Positions 25,776-35,034 of a stretch of 64,000 nt of DNA are shown piece after piece. The stretch is from Algoriphagus limi (GTDB lineage: Bacteria; Bacteroidota; Bacteroidia; Cytophagales; Cyclobacteriaceae): contig NZ_JANWGH010000001.1 of assembly GCF_024919275.1 (NCBI RefSeq), positions 248,001 to 312,000 on the forward strand, in the 5' to 3' direction. Both the position numbers and the translations under genes were made by a program. Numbering within the stretch: position 1 is the stretch's first letter; each line of letters begins with the position of its first letter. The notes under the pieces were generated by a model. That model was not told the DNA's origin, did no database searches, and saw only the letters and a list, made by a program, of their open reading frames with translations.

Positions 25776-26817
25776 TTTAAGATTAGAAAAACTCGGTTAT
25801 ATCCCCGAATTAGATGGCTTAAGGGCTCTTGCTGTATTTCTAGTAATGATTGCACATTCAAATATTTATTTTGGTTCAAATGGTGGAATAGGTGTAGATA
25901 TATTTTTTGCTTTATCTGGGTTTTTAATCACTACCTTGATTTTTGAAGAAAAAGATAGGTATGGTAAATTTAACTTTAAATTTTTCTACGCTCGACGATT
26001 CTTTCGATTATTCCCAGCACTTTTTTTTTTCCTAATAGTTTCATTAGTATTAGTACTGTTATTTTTCAAGGAATCTTGGGATATCTTTATTGAAGAGTTT
26101 GTAGTGAGTTTCTTTTATCTTTATAATATATCTTGGTATTGGGGAGTGGCAACTGAACCATTTATGTTGTTTCATATGTGGTCTTTAGGTGTTGAAGAGC
26201 AATTTTATATTTGGTGGCCTTTAATTATTGTTTTTTTGACTCAAATAGTTAAAAGCAAGGCTATATTCCAGTTCCTATTATTTCTTTCCTTCTTGATATT
26301 TTTATTTAGTTTTTATCTGCAGAAATATCTTTTTTTTAATTCAATCTTCATGGATTCTATTTTTTTTGGTTCTATTCTGGGGTTATTACGAAGGAATTAT
26401 TCTCTCAAATTTATCGAGAATAATCTTGTAATGTTTATTTCCTTAATGTTATTGTTTACTTTTTCAATAATCGATTTCGATTTTATTTCTAAATTAATTA
26501 AATCTGGTTATAGAGGAATATTTGGATTTTTAACTTGTCTTGTCATTATTAATTTTGTTTCTAAAGGTCAGGAATCAAGTATAAAGAGATTATTCCGGAG
26601 TAAAATTTTCACTTTTTTTGGAAAACTTTCCTATAGTTTGTATTTATGGCATGTAGTTGTTTTTGTTTGTTTTCGTGAAATAAAAATTTTTGAACCTTTT
26701 TTAAATTATTTATTGAAATTTTTTGTCTCCTTTATAATATCGTTTTTTTCATACTTCCTTATTGAAAAGAAAATTTTAAGATTTAGTAATTCCAAATACT
26801 CAGTTTTAATAAAATAG
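25765..26817 (+). CDS. Acyltransferase 3 family (OafA-like) membrane O-acyltransferase
   Basis: The 350-residue protein has about ten membrane segments and the family motifs ELDGLRALAVFLVMIAH (with the catalytic His), GGIGVDIFFALSGFLIT, FYARRFFRLFPAL and MWSLGVEEQFYIWWPL. It lacks the extra SGNH domain of long OafA proteins. Such enzymes O-acetylate sugars of surface glycans. A run of ten T at 26021-26030 inside the coding region could slip and switch the gene on or off. It overlaps the pyruvyltransferase by 11 nt and ends one base before the wzt start. Confidence 0.9.
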   Translation: MNGDLRLEKLGYIPELDGLRALAVFLVMIAHSNIYFGSNGGIGVDIFFALSGFLITTLIFEEKDRYGKFNFKFFYARRFFRLFPALFFFLIVSLVLVLLFFKESWDIFIEEFVVSFFYLYNISWYWGVATEPFMLFHMWSLGVEEQFYIWWPLIIVFLTQIVKSKAIFQFLLFLSFLIFLFSFYLQKYLFFNSIFMDSIFFGSILGLLRRNYSLKFIENNLVMFISLMLLFTFSIIDFDFISKLIKSGYRGIFGFLTCLVIINFVSKGQESSIKRLFRSKIFTFFGKLSYSLYLWHVVVFVCFREIKIFEPFLNYLLKFFVSFIISFFSYFLIEKKILRFSNSKYSVLIK

Positions 26818-26818
26818 T

Positions 26819-28051
26819 TTGAGAACTCTTATTTCTGTTTCAAGTCTTTCCAAACGCTACCGCCTTGGCCTCAAAGAAAAGCAAGCGGAAACGCTGGCAG
26901 GACAGATTGGAAATATCATTAAATCTCCTTGGCAAAATCTAAAGCGACTTCGGGGCCTAAACCGGTTTGGACAGGAGGATGAATCTGTATTTTGGGCCTT
27001 AAAGGATGTTTCCTTTGAAGTCAAAGAGGGAGAAGTATTAGGAATTATTGGAAAAAATGGAGCGGGTAAATCCACCTTACTCAAAATCCTTTCTCAAATC
27101 ACCGAACCCACTTTAGGTAAGATCGAAATCCATGGCAGGGTAGCTTCGCTATTAGAAGTTGGAACTGGATTTCATCCTGAGCTTTCTGGGAGAGATAACA
27201 TCTACATGAATGGGACGATTCTCGGGATGACTCGACGAGAGATGGATTCGAAACTGGATGAGATTATCGATTTCTCAGGCGTGGAAAAGTTTATTGACAC
27301 TCCTGTCAAGTTTTATTCTTCTGGAATGAAAGTTCGCTTAGGTTTTTCTGTGGCAGCTCACTTAGACCCTGAGATTTTGATTATTGATGAGGTCTTAGCT
27401 GTTGGAGATTTTGAATTCCAGAAAAAGTGTCTAGGAAAGATGGAGGATGTCAGCAAGAGTCAGGGAAGGACGATCTTATTTGTATCACATCAAATGGAAG
27501 CTATTCGAAATCTCTGTTCCAAGTGTATGCTTTTAAAGGATGGTCAAGTAATAGCAACTGGTGAAACAAATCATACGATTTCGAAATACCTTGGTTCATA
27601 TCAGTTTTCTTTGAGAAAGGAGTTTTTTGATATACCAAATGCATCTATTAAATGGGTAGCCATTGACCCTAAAGGAATTGAAAATGGGGAATTTATTTTG
27701 GAGGTTTGCTTTGAATCTTCTAGGCACGTTCAATATCCTGTAGTAGGTTTTGTTATTTATAACCAGCTTGGAGCTCCTGTCTTTGGGTCTAATCCTAGAT
27801 TTCATAAAGAAGATTACCATCCAAAAGGTGGTAAAAAAGGATTAATTAGAGCATATTTAAAAGAATTATCTCTGCATTCTGGAATTTATAAAATATCTGT
27901 TTGGTTTGGAGATGGTCTTAATGATTTTGAACATCATGAAGATGTGTTAGCCTTTGAATACTTATCACCCAATTCCTATACTCAAAAACCAAACCCCTTG
28001 ATAATTGGGTCTTTTGACCCTATGGTTACTTGGGAGGCCGAAACTTTTTGA
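26819..28051 (+). CDS. wzt: Polysaccharide ABC exporter, ATPase with C-terminal glycan-binding domain
   Basis: The 410-residue protein has Walker A (IIGKNGAGKST, residues 77-87), the ABC signature YSSGMKVRLGFSVA and Walker B LIIDEVLAVGD. From about residue 260 there is a Wzt C-terminal beta-sandwich (VGFVIYNQLGAPVFG; SGIYKISVWFGDG), which in O-antigen exporters recognises a chain-end modification. The start is TTG, one base after the acyltransferase stop. Its permease partner wzm is about 5.9 kb upstream, separated by inserted genes. The following methyltransferase gene may provide the chain-end mark (inference). Confidence 0.93.
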   Translation: MRTLISVSSLSKRYRLGLKEKQAETLAGQIGNIIKSPWQNLKRLRGLNRFGQEDESVFWALKDVSFEVKEGEVLGIIGKNGAGKSTLLKILSQITEPTLGKIEIHGRVASLLEVGTGFHPELSGRDNIYMNGTILGMTRREMDSKLDEIIDFSGVEKFIDTPVKFYSSGMKVRLGFSVAAHLDPEILIIDEVLAVGDFEFQKKCLGKMEDVSKSQGRTILFVSHQMEAIRNLCSKCMLLKDGQVIATGETNHTISKYLGSYQFSLRKEFFDIPNASIKWVAIDPKGIENGEFILEVCFESSRHVQYPVVGFVIYNQLGAPVFGSNPRFHKEDYHPKGGKKGLIRAYLKELSLHSGIYKISVWFGDGLNDFEHHEDVLAFEYLSPNSYTQKPNPLIIGSFDPMVTWEAETF

Positions 28052-28770
28052 TGATTAAGTACATTCATACAAAAGAAACCCACAATGAAAAGGCTCCTGA
28101 CCTCATTCTTCCAATAGTATTTGATTTTTTTTCTCCAAATAGCATCCTTGATATAGGCTGCGGAATAGGTACTTGGCTCTCAGTTGCAAAGAAATTGGGG
28201 TTTAGGGATGTAAAAGGAGTAGACGGTGACTATGTTGACCGAAAGCTTTTAGGGAAGTACTTAATTGATGAGGAGTTTGTATCCCATGACCTTACTCAGC
28301 CTATAGACTTGGGTAAAAAGTTTGATCTATGCATTTGTTTAGAAGTTGCCGAACACTTGCCTGAATCAGCAGCTGACACCTTGGTAGAATGCTTAAAACG
28401 TCACTCAGAGATAATTCTTTTTTCCGCAGCAATTCCTGGACAAGGGGGGCAAAATCATTTAAATGAACAATGGCCAGTTTATTGGGCAGAAAAATTTTCA
28501 AAGCATAGTTATGTATTTCTGGATATTATTCGTCCTTTAATTTGGAACAATCCTAACGTGGATTTTTGGTATAAGCAAAATATATTTTTGGTGGTTAAAG
28601 ATTCCAATGAATTAGCTTCTAAGTTTCCAAGTTCTTCTCTTTCCTTGGTTCATCCGGAATTGTATGAAACAAAGAATCAAATTTTTGAAAAAAGAATTGC
28701 CTTTTTAGAAAGGCAGTTAAAAGTACATCCTTTAAAGCGATGGCTAAGCAAATTAATGATGAAAAAATGA
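28051..28770 (+). CDS. Class I SAM-dependent methyltransferase
   Basis: With the ATG at 28051, which overlaps the wzt stop (TGATG), the protein has 239 residues; a TTG at 28030 would add seven residues inside wzt. ILDIGCGIGTWLSVA is motif I, VKGVDGDYVD follows, and LCICLEVAEHLPE is motif IV. The target is not evident. Sitting next to a Wzt with a C-terminal binding domain, it could methylate the growing chain end, as WbdD-type enzymes do in other systems, but this is inference. Confidence 0.82.
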   Translation: MIKYIHTKETHNEKAPDLILPIVFDFFSPNSILDIGCGIGTWLSVAKKLGFRDVKGVDGDYVDRKLLGKYLIDEEFVSHDLTQPIDLGKKFDLCICLEVAEHLPESAADTLVECLKRHSEIILFSAAIPGQGGQNHLNEQWPVYWAEKFSKHSYVFLDIIRPLIWNNPNVDFWYKQNIFLVVKDSNELASKFPSSSLSLVHPELYETKNQIFEKRIAFLERQLKVHPLKRWLSKLMMKK

Positions 28771-29657
28771 AATTGATTGATTTAGCTCCTTTTGAAAGAG
28801 TTTCTAATTACAGTCTTCTGGGTGTCCATGATATTTCCATTTTGATCAAGACCCTAGAGCGAGAAGCTCATTTAATTCAGCTGCTTTCTTCGATTCAGAA
28901 ATATGGTTTTCAAGGCCCAATTTTAATTGCAGATGATAGTAAGGAGCCTTATGGAAAATCTGTAAAAGCAAAATTCCCTGACCTTCAAATCCACTATTTG
29001 GAACTTCCTTATGATACAGGCACCGCAGAGGGTAGAAATAAAATGCTAAAGTTGGTGCAAACCCCTTATTTTTTACTTTGTGATGATGACTTTGTATTTG
29101 ACAAACGAACCCGAATTCCCCTAATGATCAAACTACTGAATGACTTTAATTTAGACATTTTGGGAGGAGTGTTTCGGCAACATAACCGTAAAACCCGATT
29201 AGGAAAGTATTTGCTTCAGTTCAATAAGTTTTTGAATAGATTTGATTTGACACTACCTAGTTATCAGTTTTATGAATACCATGCTGGCCTGAGTGTTGAG
29301 AAAGGTCGGATAGCACTATTTCCAGTTGCCTATATGAATCCGGTTACTATTTGTGATTTGACTCATAATTTCTTTTTAGCCAGAACTGAGAAAGTTAAAG
29401 CTTTTGAAGGCTGGAATCCTCTCCTAAAAGGAGGAGAGCATCAGAATTTTTTTATTCGTGCTAAATTGGCTGGGTTGAAGGTAGGGACTACCCGAAAATG
29501 TGGAGTTATCCATGATCAATGGACTCCAAATTCGGAGACTTATATAGCCTTGAGAAATCGCGGGAATGAGTATCAGATGATAGCACTTGAGGAGTTTGGG
29601 GTTGATAGATTAGATAACTACAGAGAGGTTTTAGGAGGAACATTTGGATTACCCTAA
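28767..29657 (+). CDS. Glycosyltransferase, GalNAc-transferase (GT12)-like A-fold
   Basis: The preferred ATG at 28767 overlaps the previous stop as ATGA and gives 296 residues; the first in-frame ATG, at 28740, would overlap by 31 nt. The sequence ISILIKTLEREAHL, ILIADDSKEP, DTGTAEGRNKML and LLCDDDFVFDKRT shows a nucleotide-sugar GT-A fold with a DDD metal site. NLTHN-like DLTHNFFLAR and GEHQNFFIRAK resemble animal and bacterial beta-1,4-GalNAc transferases. It acts in the cytoplasm on the lipid-linked chain. The downstream gene overlaps by 14 nt. Confidence 0.78.
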   Translation: MKLIDLAPFERVSNYSLLGVHDISILIKTLEREAHLIQLLSSIQKYGFQGPILIADDSKEPYGKSVKAKFPDLQIHYLELPYDTGTAEGRNKMLKLVQTPYFLLCDDDFVFDKRTRIPLMIKLLNDFNLDILGGVFRQHNRKTRLGKYLLQFNKFLNRFDLTLPSYQFYEYHAGLSVEKGRIALFPVAYMNPVTICDLTHNFFLARTEKVKAFEGWNPLLKGGEHQNFFIRAKLAGLKVGTTRKCGVIHDQWTPNSETYIALRNRGNEYQMIALEEFGVDRLDNYREVLGGTFGLP

Positions 29658-30765
29658 TATTCAGTTCTCGATTATTATTCCATGCTATAATCATTCAAAA
29701 TATTTGAATGACTGTTTTGAATCAATTTTATGTCAAGGTTTTCAAAATTGGGAAGCCATTTTAGTAAATGATGGAAGTAAGGATGATACAGAGGAGATTG
29801 CAAAGAAACTGATCAAGCAAGAATCACGGATAAAATATTTTTATCAAGAAAATCGAGGTTTATCTGCAGCTCGAAATACAGGAATGGCAGTCGCAAGGGG
29901 TGAATACCTACTATTCTTGGATGCAGATGATTGGCTTTATCCAGATTGTCTGAAAACGTATTCAGAATTTTTAAAGGAAAATCCTAAAAGTGAGCTCTTT
30001 AGATGCGGCTATTCTTATTGGAATTATCCCGATGGTAGAAAATATCATTCCCACAATCCAGGTGAAGATGGTCTAATCTATCCAAAGGTACTAACTCAAA
30101 ATATTGGTCCTTGCCATTCCATTTTGATTCGCCGGGATTTTGCTGAGTGCTTTGGAGGTTTTGACAGTTCCTTGAAGAGCTGTGAGGATTGGGACTTTTG
30201 GATTCGTGCAGGTAAAATGGGAGCTAGGATGGAATCGATTTCTGAAACTTTGGTAGCCTATCGCTATGTCCCCAATAGCATGAGTCGAAATCCCCAAGTG
30301 ATGTATCAGGCATTGACTGAAGTGAGTCAAAGAGCAGGGATAAAAGATCCTCGCCTTCCTAAAGATGCGCCTTTTAATCAAGACTACGATTTAGACTATG
30401 CAGAAATCCAAAAGAAACACCTGATCCGTATGCTTGGTGTTATGCTTCATCAAGGAAAAGTACATGAGGCAATTGAATGGTATAGGGAAGAAAAAGAAAA
30501 ATGGAATTGGAAAATAAAAGCTAAAGATTGGAGTGGCTTAAGTTCCTATCTTTCCTGGGGATATTTTTTTGAAATAAAGGATATAGAAGAATTGCAAAAA
30601 GAGACTTTTCTCTATGTAGAACATTTTTTTATTCATTTGGGGTATTCAAAAAAGGAGAGTTTAAACCATTCCCGAATGGTTTTCGCACCTCAGTTGAAAA
30701 AAATGAATCATATCCGATATGGAAAAGTATTTGGAGCCATTATAAATCGTATATCAAGATTTTGA
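29644..30765 (+). CDS. Glycosyltransferase family 2
   Basis: The 373-residue protein has a typical GT2 N-terminal domain: FSIIIPCYNHSKYL, ILVNDGSKDDTEEI, QENRGLSAARNTGM and LFLDADDWLYP (metal-binding DAD). CEDWDFWIRAG supplies the acceptor-side ED. A C-terminal helical extension of about 140 residues follows. The start is TTG, 14 nt inside the previous gene. The stop overlaps the next TTG start as TTGA. Confidence 0.88.
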   Translation: MDYPNIQFSIIIPCYNHSKYLNDCFESILCQGFQNWEAILVNDGSKDDTEEIAKKLIKQESRIKYFYQENRGLSAARNTGMAVARGEYLLFLDADDWLYPDCLKTYSEFLKENPKSELFRCGYSYWNYPDGRKYHSHNPGEDGLIYPKVLTQNIGPCHSILIRRDFAECFGGFDSSLKSCEDWDFWIRAGKMGARMESISETLVAYRYVPNSMSRNPQVMYQALTEVSQRAGIKDPRLPKDAPFNQDYDLDYAEIQKKHLIRMLGVMLHQGKVHEAIEWYREEKEKWNWKIKAKDWSGLSSYLSWGYFFEIKDIEELQKETFLYVEHFFIHLGYSKKESLNHSRMVFAPQLKKMNHIRYGKVFGAIINRISRF

Positions 30766-31721
30766 GTTGTAGTATAATCATCTGCACCTACAATGGAGAA
30801 ACAAAACTCCAGAAAACGTTAAAGGCAATAATTAATCAAGAAACTGCCTTTCCTTGGGAATTGATACTAATAGACAATAATTCATCTGATAACACTTTTC
30901 CCTATTCTGAATCTTTTCTCGAAAACTCTGGAATTGACTATCGAGTAGAACGATACTTAAAGCCCGGTAAAATGTATGCATTTTGGTTTGGGATGAGTTT
31001 AGCGAAATACGATTTCATTTTAGATTGCGATGATGACAATGAACTTTTCCCTGATTTTTTGGAGGAAGGTCTAAAAATATTGAATTCCAAACCAAAGGTA
31101 GGTGCTTTGGGAAGTCTTGGAATATTACCTGAACAAAAGGTGCCAGACTGGTTTATTTTTTTTTCTAAAAGTTATGCTTTAGGTCCACAAAGAAATCATT
31201 TAGAGCCCTTACCGAAATTTGCCCATTTATACGGTGCCGGTTGTTTTTATAGAAAATCTATTTTGGATGATTTAAAAAAGAAGGGATTTGAGTCCTTACT
31301 TTCCTGTAGAAAAGGGGAAGAATTGACTTCAGGAGGTGATGTTGAGTTATGCCATGCTATACAACTAATGGGATACGATTTAATGTATTCAGAATCCTCA
31401 AAATTCTATCATCATATTGGGGAAGAAAGGATTAATTTTGAATACTATCTTCGCTTAAAGAAGGGTATTAGTAGTAGTTTTCCGATTTTGCTAGCCTATC
31501 AGTTCGATGAATATTCTAATTTTAGCGATTTTAAAAAGGCTCTTCTCTCTAGTTTCATTATTTTGATTAAGGGATTGATAAAAACATTCATTTTACCTAG
31601 GAACACTTATCAACGGAAAGTGGACTTTGTAGTAGTAAGAGCCAAATTTTGGGCTTTTTTTAAAAATTATCGTACTGCTATTGATGGATACAAACGAAAC
31701 CAAAAAATTTTTGGATCCTAA
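30762..31721 (+). CDS. Glycosyltransferase family 2
   Basis: The 319-residue protein starts with CSIIICTYNGETKLQKTL, then LILIDNNSSDNT and ILDCDDDNELFPD, a GT2 core with a DCDDD metal site. SGGDVELCHAI probably holds the catalytic base. The C-terminus is basic and may lie on the membrane. Start TTG within a TTGA overlap. A run of nine T at 31156-31164 lies in the coding region. Sugar specificity unknown. Confidence 0.87.
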   Translation: MSCSIIICTYNGETKLQKTLKAIINQETAFPWELILIDNNSSDNTFPYSESFLENSGIDYRVERYLKPGKMYAFWFGMSLAKYDFILDCDDDNELFPDFLEEGLKILNSKPKVGALGSLGILPEQKVPDWFIFFSKSYALGPQRNHLEPLPKFAHLYGAGCFYRKSILDDLKKKGFESLLSCRKGEELTSGGDVELCHAIQLMGYDLMYSESSKFYHHIGEERINFEYYLRLKKGISSSFPILLAYQFDEYSNFSDFKKALLSSFIILIKGLIKTFILPRNTYQRKVDFVVVRAKFWAFFKNYRTAIDGYKRNQKIFGS

Positions 31722-32571
31722 AATCTCCATCATTATTCCTTTTTTCAATTCTGAATTCACACTGAAAAGAGCGGTTGATTCAGTGATTTCTCAAGACTTT
31801 TCAGACTGGGAATTGATACTGGTTAACGATGGAAGCACGGATGATTCACAAGGAATTGTACAAGAATACCTGATGGATAAAAGGGTCACTTACCTTTTTC
31901 AGGAAAATAAAGGCGTATGTGCAGCAAGAAATAAAGGGGCTTTCAATTCAAAGGCACAATGGTTGGTTTTTTTGGATTCTGATGATATGCTTCTTCCGGG
32001 TACTCTCTATAACATGGGAGAAGAAATTCAACAAAATCCTTCATATCAATATTTTCATTTTGGTGTAAGCTATACCAAAGGACAGGTAAGGGAGGATTGG
32101 TTTCCTTCACATTCATCGAATTTGAGCAAGCTTGCAGGATCTTTTTTGTTAAAAAAATCTGTTTTTTCTAGAGTAGGAGGGTATGATGAAAAGCTTAAAT
32201 TCTCGGAAAACACAGAGCTTTTTCACCGAATTGAGTTGCTAAATGTTAAATATAAAATGATCCCCCGGGTAAGCGTAAATTATTTTAAAAGCGAGTCAGG
32301 GGGATCTAAAAACACAAAAAATATCCTAGATGGGTTGGAGTATATTTTGGAAAAGCATTCTAAAACTCTGACTAATCATGTTAAGTTTTTATATCATCAG
32401 TCAGCTGGAGTGATTTATATTCGGTTTAGGGATTTTCCTTCAGCCAAGTATCATTTGATAAAGGCATTAAAATTCAAACCTTGGGAAATCGGCACCTGGG
32501 CTAGATTAAGTTTGACTTTTATTCCCCCCATAGCAAAGAAAATTTACAAAACTGAAGTAAGCTTTGATTAA
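31684..32571 (+). CDS. Glycosyltransferase family 2
   Basis: The protein has 295 residues from the ATG at 31684; a TTG one codon earlier is also possible. It shows ISIIIPFFNSEFTL, LILVNDGSTDDSQ, QENKGVCAARNKG and LVFLDSDDMLLPG, a standard GT2 inverting fold. Its N-terminal region strongly resembles the gene at 29644, so the two may be old duplicates. It overlaps the upstream gene by 38 nt and the downstream one by 8 nt. Confidence 0.87.
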   Translation: MDTNETKKFLDPKISIIIPFFNSEFTLKRAVDSVISQDFSDWELILVNDGSTDDSQGIVQEYLMDKRVTYLFQENKGVCAARNKGAFNSKAQWLVFLDSDDMLLPGTLYNMGEEIQQNPSYQYFHFGVSYTKGQVREDWFPSHSSNLSKLAGSFLLKKSVFSRVGGYDEKLKFSENTELFHRIELLNVKYKMIPRVSVNYFKSESGGSKNTKNILDGLEYILEKHSKTLTNHVKFLYHQSAGVIYIRFRDFPSAKYHLIKALKFKPWEIGTWARLSLTFIPPIAKKIYKTEVSFD

Positions 32572-33448
32572 GCTGGGAGCATTCATTATCACCTATCATC
32601 GACCACAAATACTTTTGGATACGATAAGGGCTGTTTTTTCTCAAACTTATCCTCCTGATTTTATCTGGATTATAGATAATTCTGAAAACTTGGAGACCGA
32701 CCATGCCATAGCTTCCTTGCTTGATTCCCGACTTCGCTACCATCGGATGGGCTATAATGCTGGACCTGCAGGGGCTGCTGCCAAAGGTCTTGAACTCTGT
32801 GCTAAGGAAGGGTCGGACTGGATTTATTGGGGGGATGATAACGATCCGCCTTTTCATTCGGATTGCTTTGAGCGCTTATTGGCTATTCGGGATATCAATC
32901 CCTTTTGTGGGGTTTTAGGGGCAGTCGGACAGTTCTTTGATCGGAAAAAGGGAGTGATCAAACGTGTTCAAACCTGTCTTTTGGAAAAGAAGGATTGGAT
33001 AGAAGTTGATACCATTGCGGGAGGGATGTGTATGTTAGTTTCAGTTGAGGTGGTTAAAGCAGGAATTTTCCCAAATAAGGATTTATTTTTCGGTTTTGAG
33101 GAATTAGATTTTTGTTTGAAGGTTTCAAGAAAAGGATATTCTTTAATTGTGGATACTTCTCTTTTTTTACAAGCGAGAGAAATGTGGGGAAGAATAGAAT
33201 TTGAAAGGCCTCCATATAAAAAGAAAAAAAAACTTTCGAGGGAATACTATAGCCTTAGAAATCTCCTATATATTTCTGACAGTCTAACCCTAAAAACAAT
33301 GAAAAGAAACTTAATCAAAAAGTGGTTTTTCAAAATGTTTTATGGGTTTCGATATGGTTTCAGGTATGGTTTTTCTAATATGAAAATGATTGCCTTAGCA
33401 TTTTGGCATTACTCTAATGGAGTAAAAAATAAGACAATAGATATTTAA
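32564..33448 (+). CDS. Glycosyltransferase family 2, GlfT2/rhamnosyltransferase-like
   Basis: The 294-residue protein begins LGAFIITYHRPQILLDT. DNSENLETDHAI, YNAGPAGAAAKG and YWGDDNDPPFHSD follow, the variant GT2 core seen in galactofuranosyl- and rhamnosyl-type transferases. FGFEELDFCLKVSRKG provides the ED acceptor motif. Start TTG, overlapping the previous stop by 8 nt. The C-terminus is basic and hydrophobic, which suggests membrane contact. Confidence 0.85.
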   Translation: MIKLGAFIITYHRPQILLDTIRAVFSQTYPPDFIWIIDNSENLETDHAIASLLDSRLRYHRMGYNAGPAGAAAKGLELCAKEGSDWIYWGDDNDPPFHSDCFERLLAIRDINPFCGVLGAVGQFFDRKKGVIKRVQTCLLEKKDWIEVDTIAGGMCMLVSVEVVKAGIFPNKDLFFGFEELDFCLKVSRKGYSLIVDTSLFLQAREMWGRIEFERPPYKKKKKLSREYYSLRNLLYISDSLTLKTMKRNLIKKWFFKMFYGFRYGFRYGFSNMKMIALAFWHYSNGVKNKTIDI

Positions 33449-33452
33449 TTTT

Positions 33453-34172
33453 ATGAGTCTTTTCGATAAACTGTCTATTTCCTTGGGTTATAGATTTCAG
33501 AACCTTTCAACTAAGTTTAAGGCTCGATCTATTTTTAAAAGAATTGGTAAGAAGTTAATGATTAGAGATGGGAACTCTGACATTCGAGTTTTTAAACAGA
33601 TTTTTATAGATGAAGTATACAACTTTTTTCCTGATCAGTTTGAACCCAAAATAATAATTGATGCTGGTGCAAATGTGGGCTATTCTCCCATATGGTTTAA
33701 GCTAATGTTTCCAACATCTAATGTACTGGCGATTGAGCCAGAGGGTAAAAATTTTAAGATTCTGGAAAGAAATATTTCAGGGATTCCAGATATCAAAGCT
33801 CTGAAAAATGGACTATGGTATGAAGAAACCTCCCTTTCTATTAGCAATCCTTCTTCTGATAGCTGGGGTTTCAGATTGAACACTACAAATTCAAAAGGTG
33901 GAAATAAGATAGAGTCCATCACTATTCCAGATTTAATCACCAAATATTCCATAAACCAGATTGATCTATTGAAAATTGATATTGAAGGAGCTGAGTATGA
34001 ATTATTTAAATATAAAGCTGAAACTTGGCTTCCATATGTAAGAATGATAATGCTAGAGGTTCATGATCATATAAAAGAAGGGTGTTCTTCAATGATTGAT
34101 GGAGTGGTAATGTCTATGGGTTTTTCGAAATTTACTTCCAAAGAGCTAACGATTTACATTCGAAATGACTGA
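33453..34172 (+). CDS. FkbM family methyltransferase
   Basis: The 239-residue protein has the FkbM features: IIIDAGANVGYSPIWF (SAM motif I), LAIEPEGKNFKIL, and LLKIDIEGAEYELF near the C-terminus. The family O-methylates sugars in glycans and glycolipids. The start is ATG, 4 nt after the preceding GT2 stop, and the end overlaps the next gene by 8 nt. It sits in the middle of a row of glycosyltransferases, so a sugar hydroxyl of the same glycan is the likely target. Confidence 0.88.
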   Translation: MSLFDKLSISLGYRFQNLSTKFKARSIFKRIGKKLMIRDGNSDIRVFKQIFIDEVYNFFPDQFEPKIIIDAGANVGYSPIWFKLMFPTSNVLAIEPEGKNFKILERNISGIPDIKALKNGLWYEETSLSISNPSSDSWGFRLNTTNSKGGNKIESITIPDLITKYSINQIDLLKIDIEGAEYELFKYKAETWLPYVRMIMLEVHDHIKEGCSSMIDGVVMSMGFSKFTSKELTIYIRND

Positions 34173-35034
34173 GAGAAAAGTCGCTTTAGTTTTAGTAACC
34201 TTTAATAGACTGGAAATTCTTAAGACGAATCTGTCCTATATAGAGAGGCAAACTAAAAATCCGGATTTTATTGTAATTGTAAACAATGGAAGCACTGACG
34301 GAACAACAGAATTTTTAATAACCAAGTCTGAATTTCATATAATCAACAAGGAGGAAAATTTAGGCTTTGGAGCTGGATTAGCTATAGGGATCAGTTATGC
34401 TAAGAACAGCTTAAATCCAGAATATTTTTGGCTGATGGATGATGATAGTTTTCCTACTCCTCAGGTTTTATCATTTTTGTATGATAATGCCCAAAAAATA
34501 AATCTAAATGGAGCTTTAGGGATTACAGGATTTGACCTTAAGCGTGGAATTCCTAAAGAAGTAGATGCAGGCAATAGGATTACCGAAGTTGGTTTTATTT
34601 TAGCTGATAATGCGCTGGTTTCTAAGTCGGCTTACGATTCAGTTGGGAACTTCCGGGATGACTTGTTTATGATGTGTGAGGATTATGATTTTTGTCTTCG
34701 GTTAAAGAAAAGAGGGCTATTTGTAGGGGTAGTTCAATCTGATGAGGTAAAAGTTGATAGGAAGCATTTGGGCTCTCAACCAAATTCCCAAGGGATAATT
34801 TGGAGAGGATACTATCATGCAAGAAATCATTTTTTGATACTTAGATCAAATTTTTCTGTAGAGAACCTCTTTTTTTATTTCTATAGGCAATCAAAATATT
34901 TAATTCACATCGCACTTTTTGGGAAAAATAAATGGGATAGATTTCGATTTAGAATTTTGGGAATCTGGCACGGGATTAAAGGTTACACTGGAAAAACTCT
35001 TGATCCCATAACTTTGAAAATATCAAAAAATTGA
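34165..35034 (+). CDS. Glycosyltransferase family 2, GlfT2-like
   Basis: The 289-residue protein carries VALVLVTFNRLEIL, IVNNGSTDGTTEF, ENLGFGAGLAIG and YFWLMDDDSFPTP, then FMMCEDYDFCLRLKKRG. This is the layout of galactofuranosyl- or rhamnosyltransferases. The start ATG overlaps the FkbM stop by 8 nt and the stop overlaps the next TTG start as TTGA. The cytoplasmic acceptor is unknown. Confidence 0.87.
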   Translation: MTERKVALVLVTFNRLEILKTNLSYIERQTKNPDFIVIVNNGSTDGTTEFLITKSEFHIINKEENLGFGAGLAIGISYAKNSLNPEYFWLMDDDSFPTPQVLSFLYDNAQKINLNGALGITGFDLKRGIPKEVDAGNRITEVGFILADNALVSKSAYDSVGNFRDDLFMMCEDYDFCLRLKKRGLFVGVVQSDEVKVDRKHLGSQPNSQGIIWRGYYHARNHFLILRSNFSVENLFFYFYRQSKYLIHIALFGKNKWDRFRFRILGIWHGIKGYTGKTLDPITLKISKN

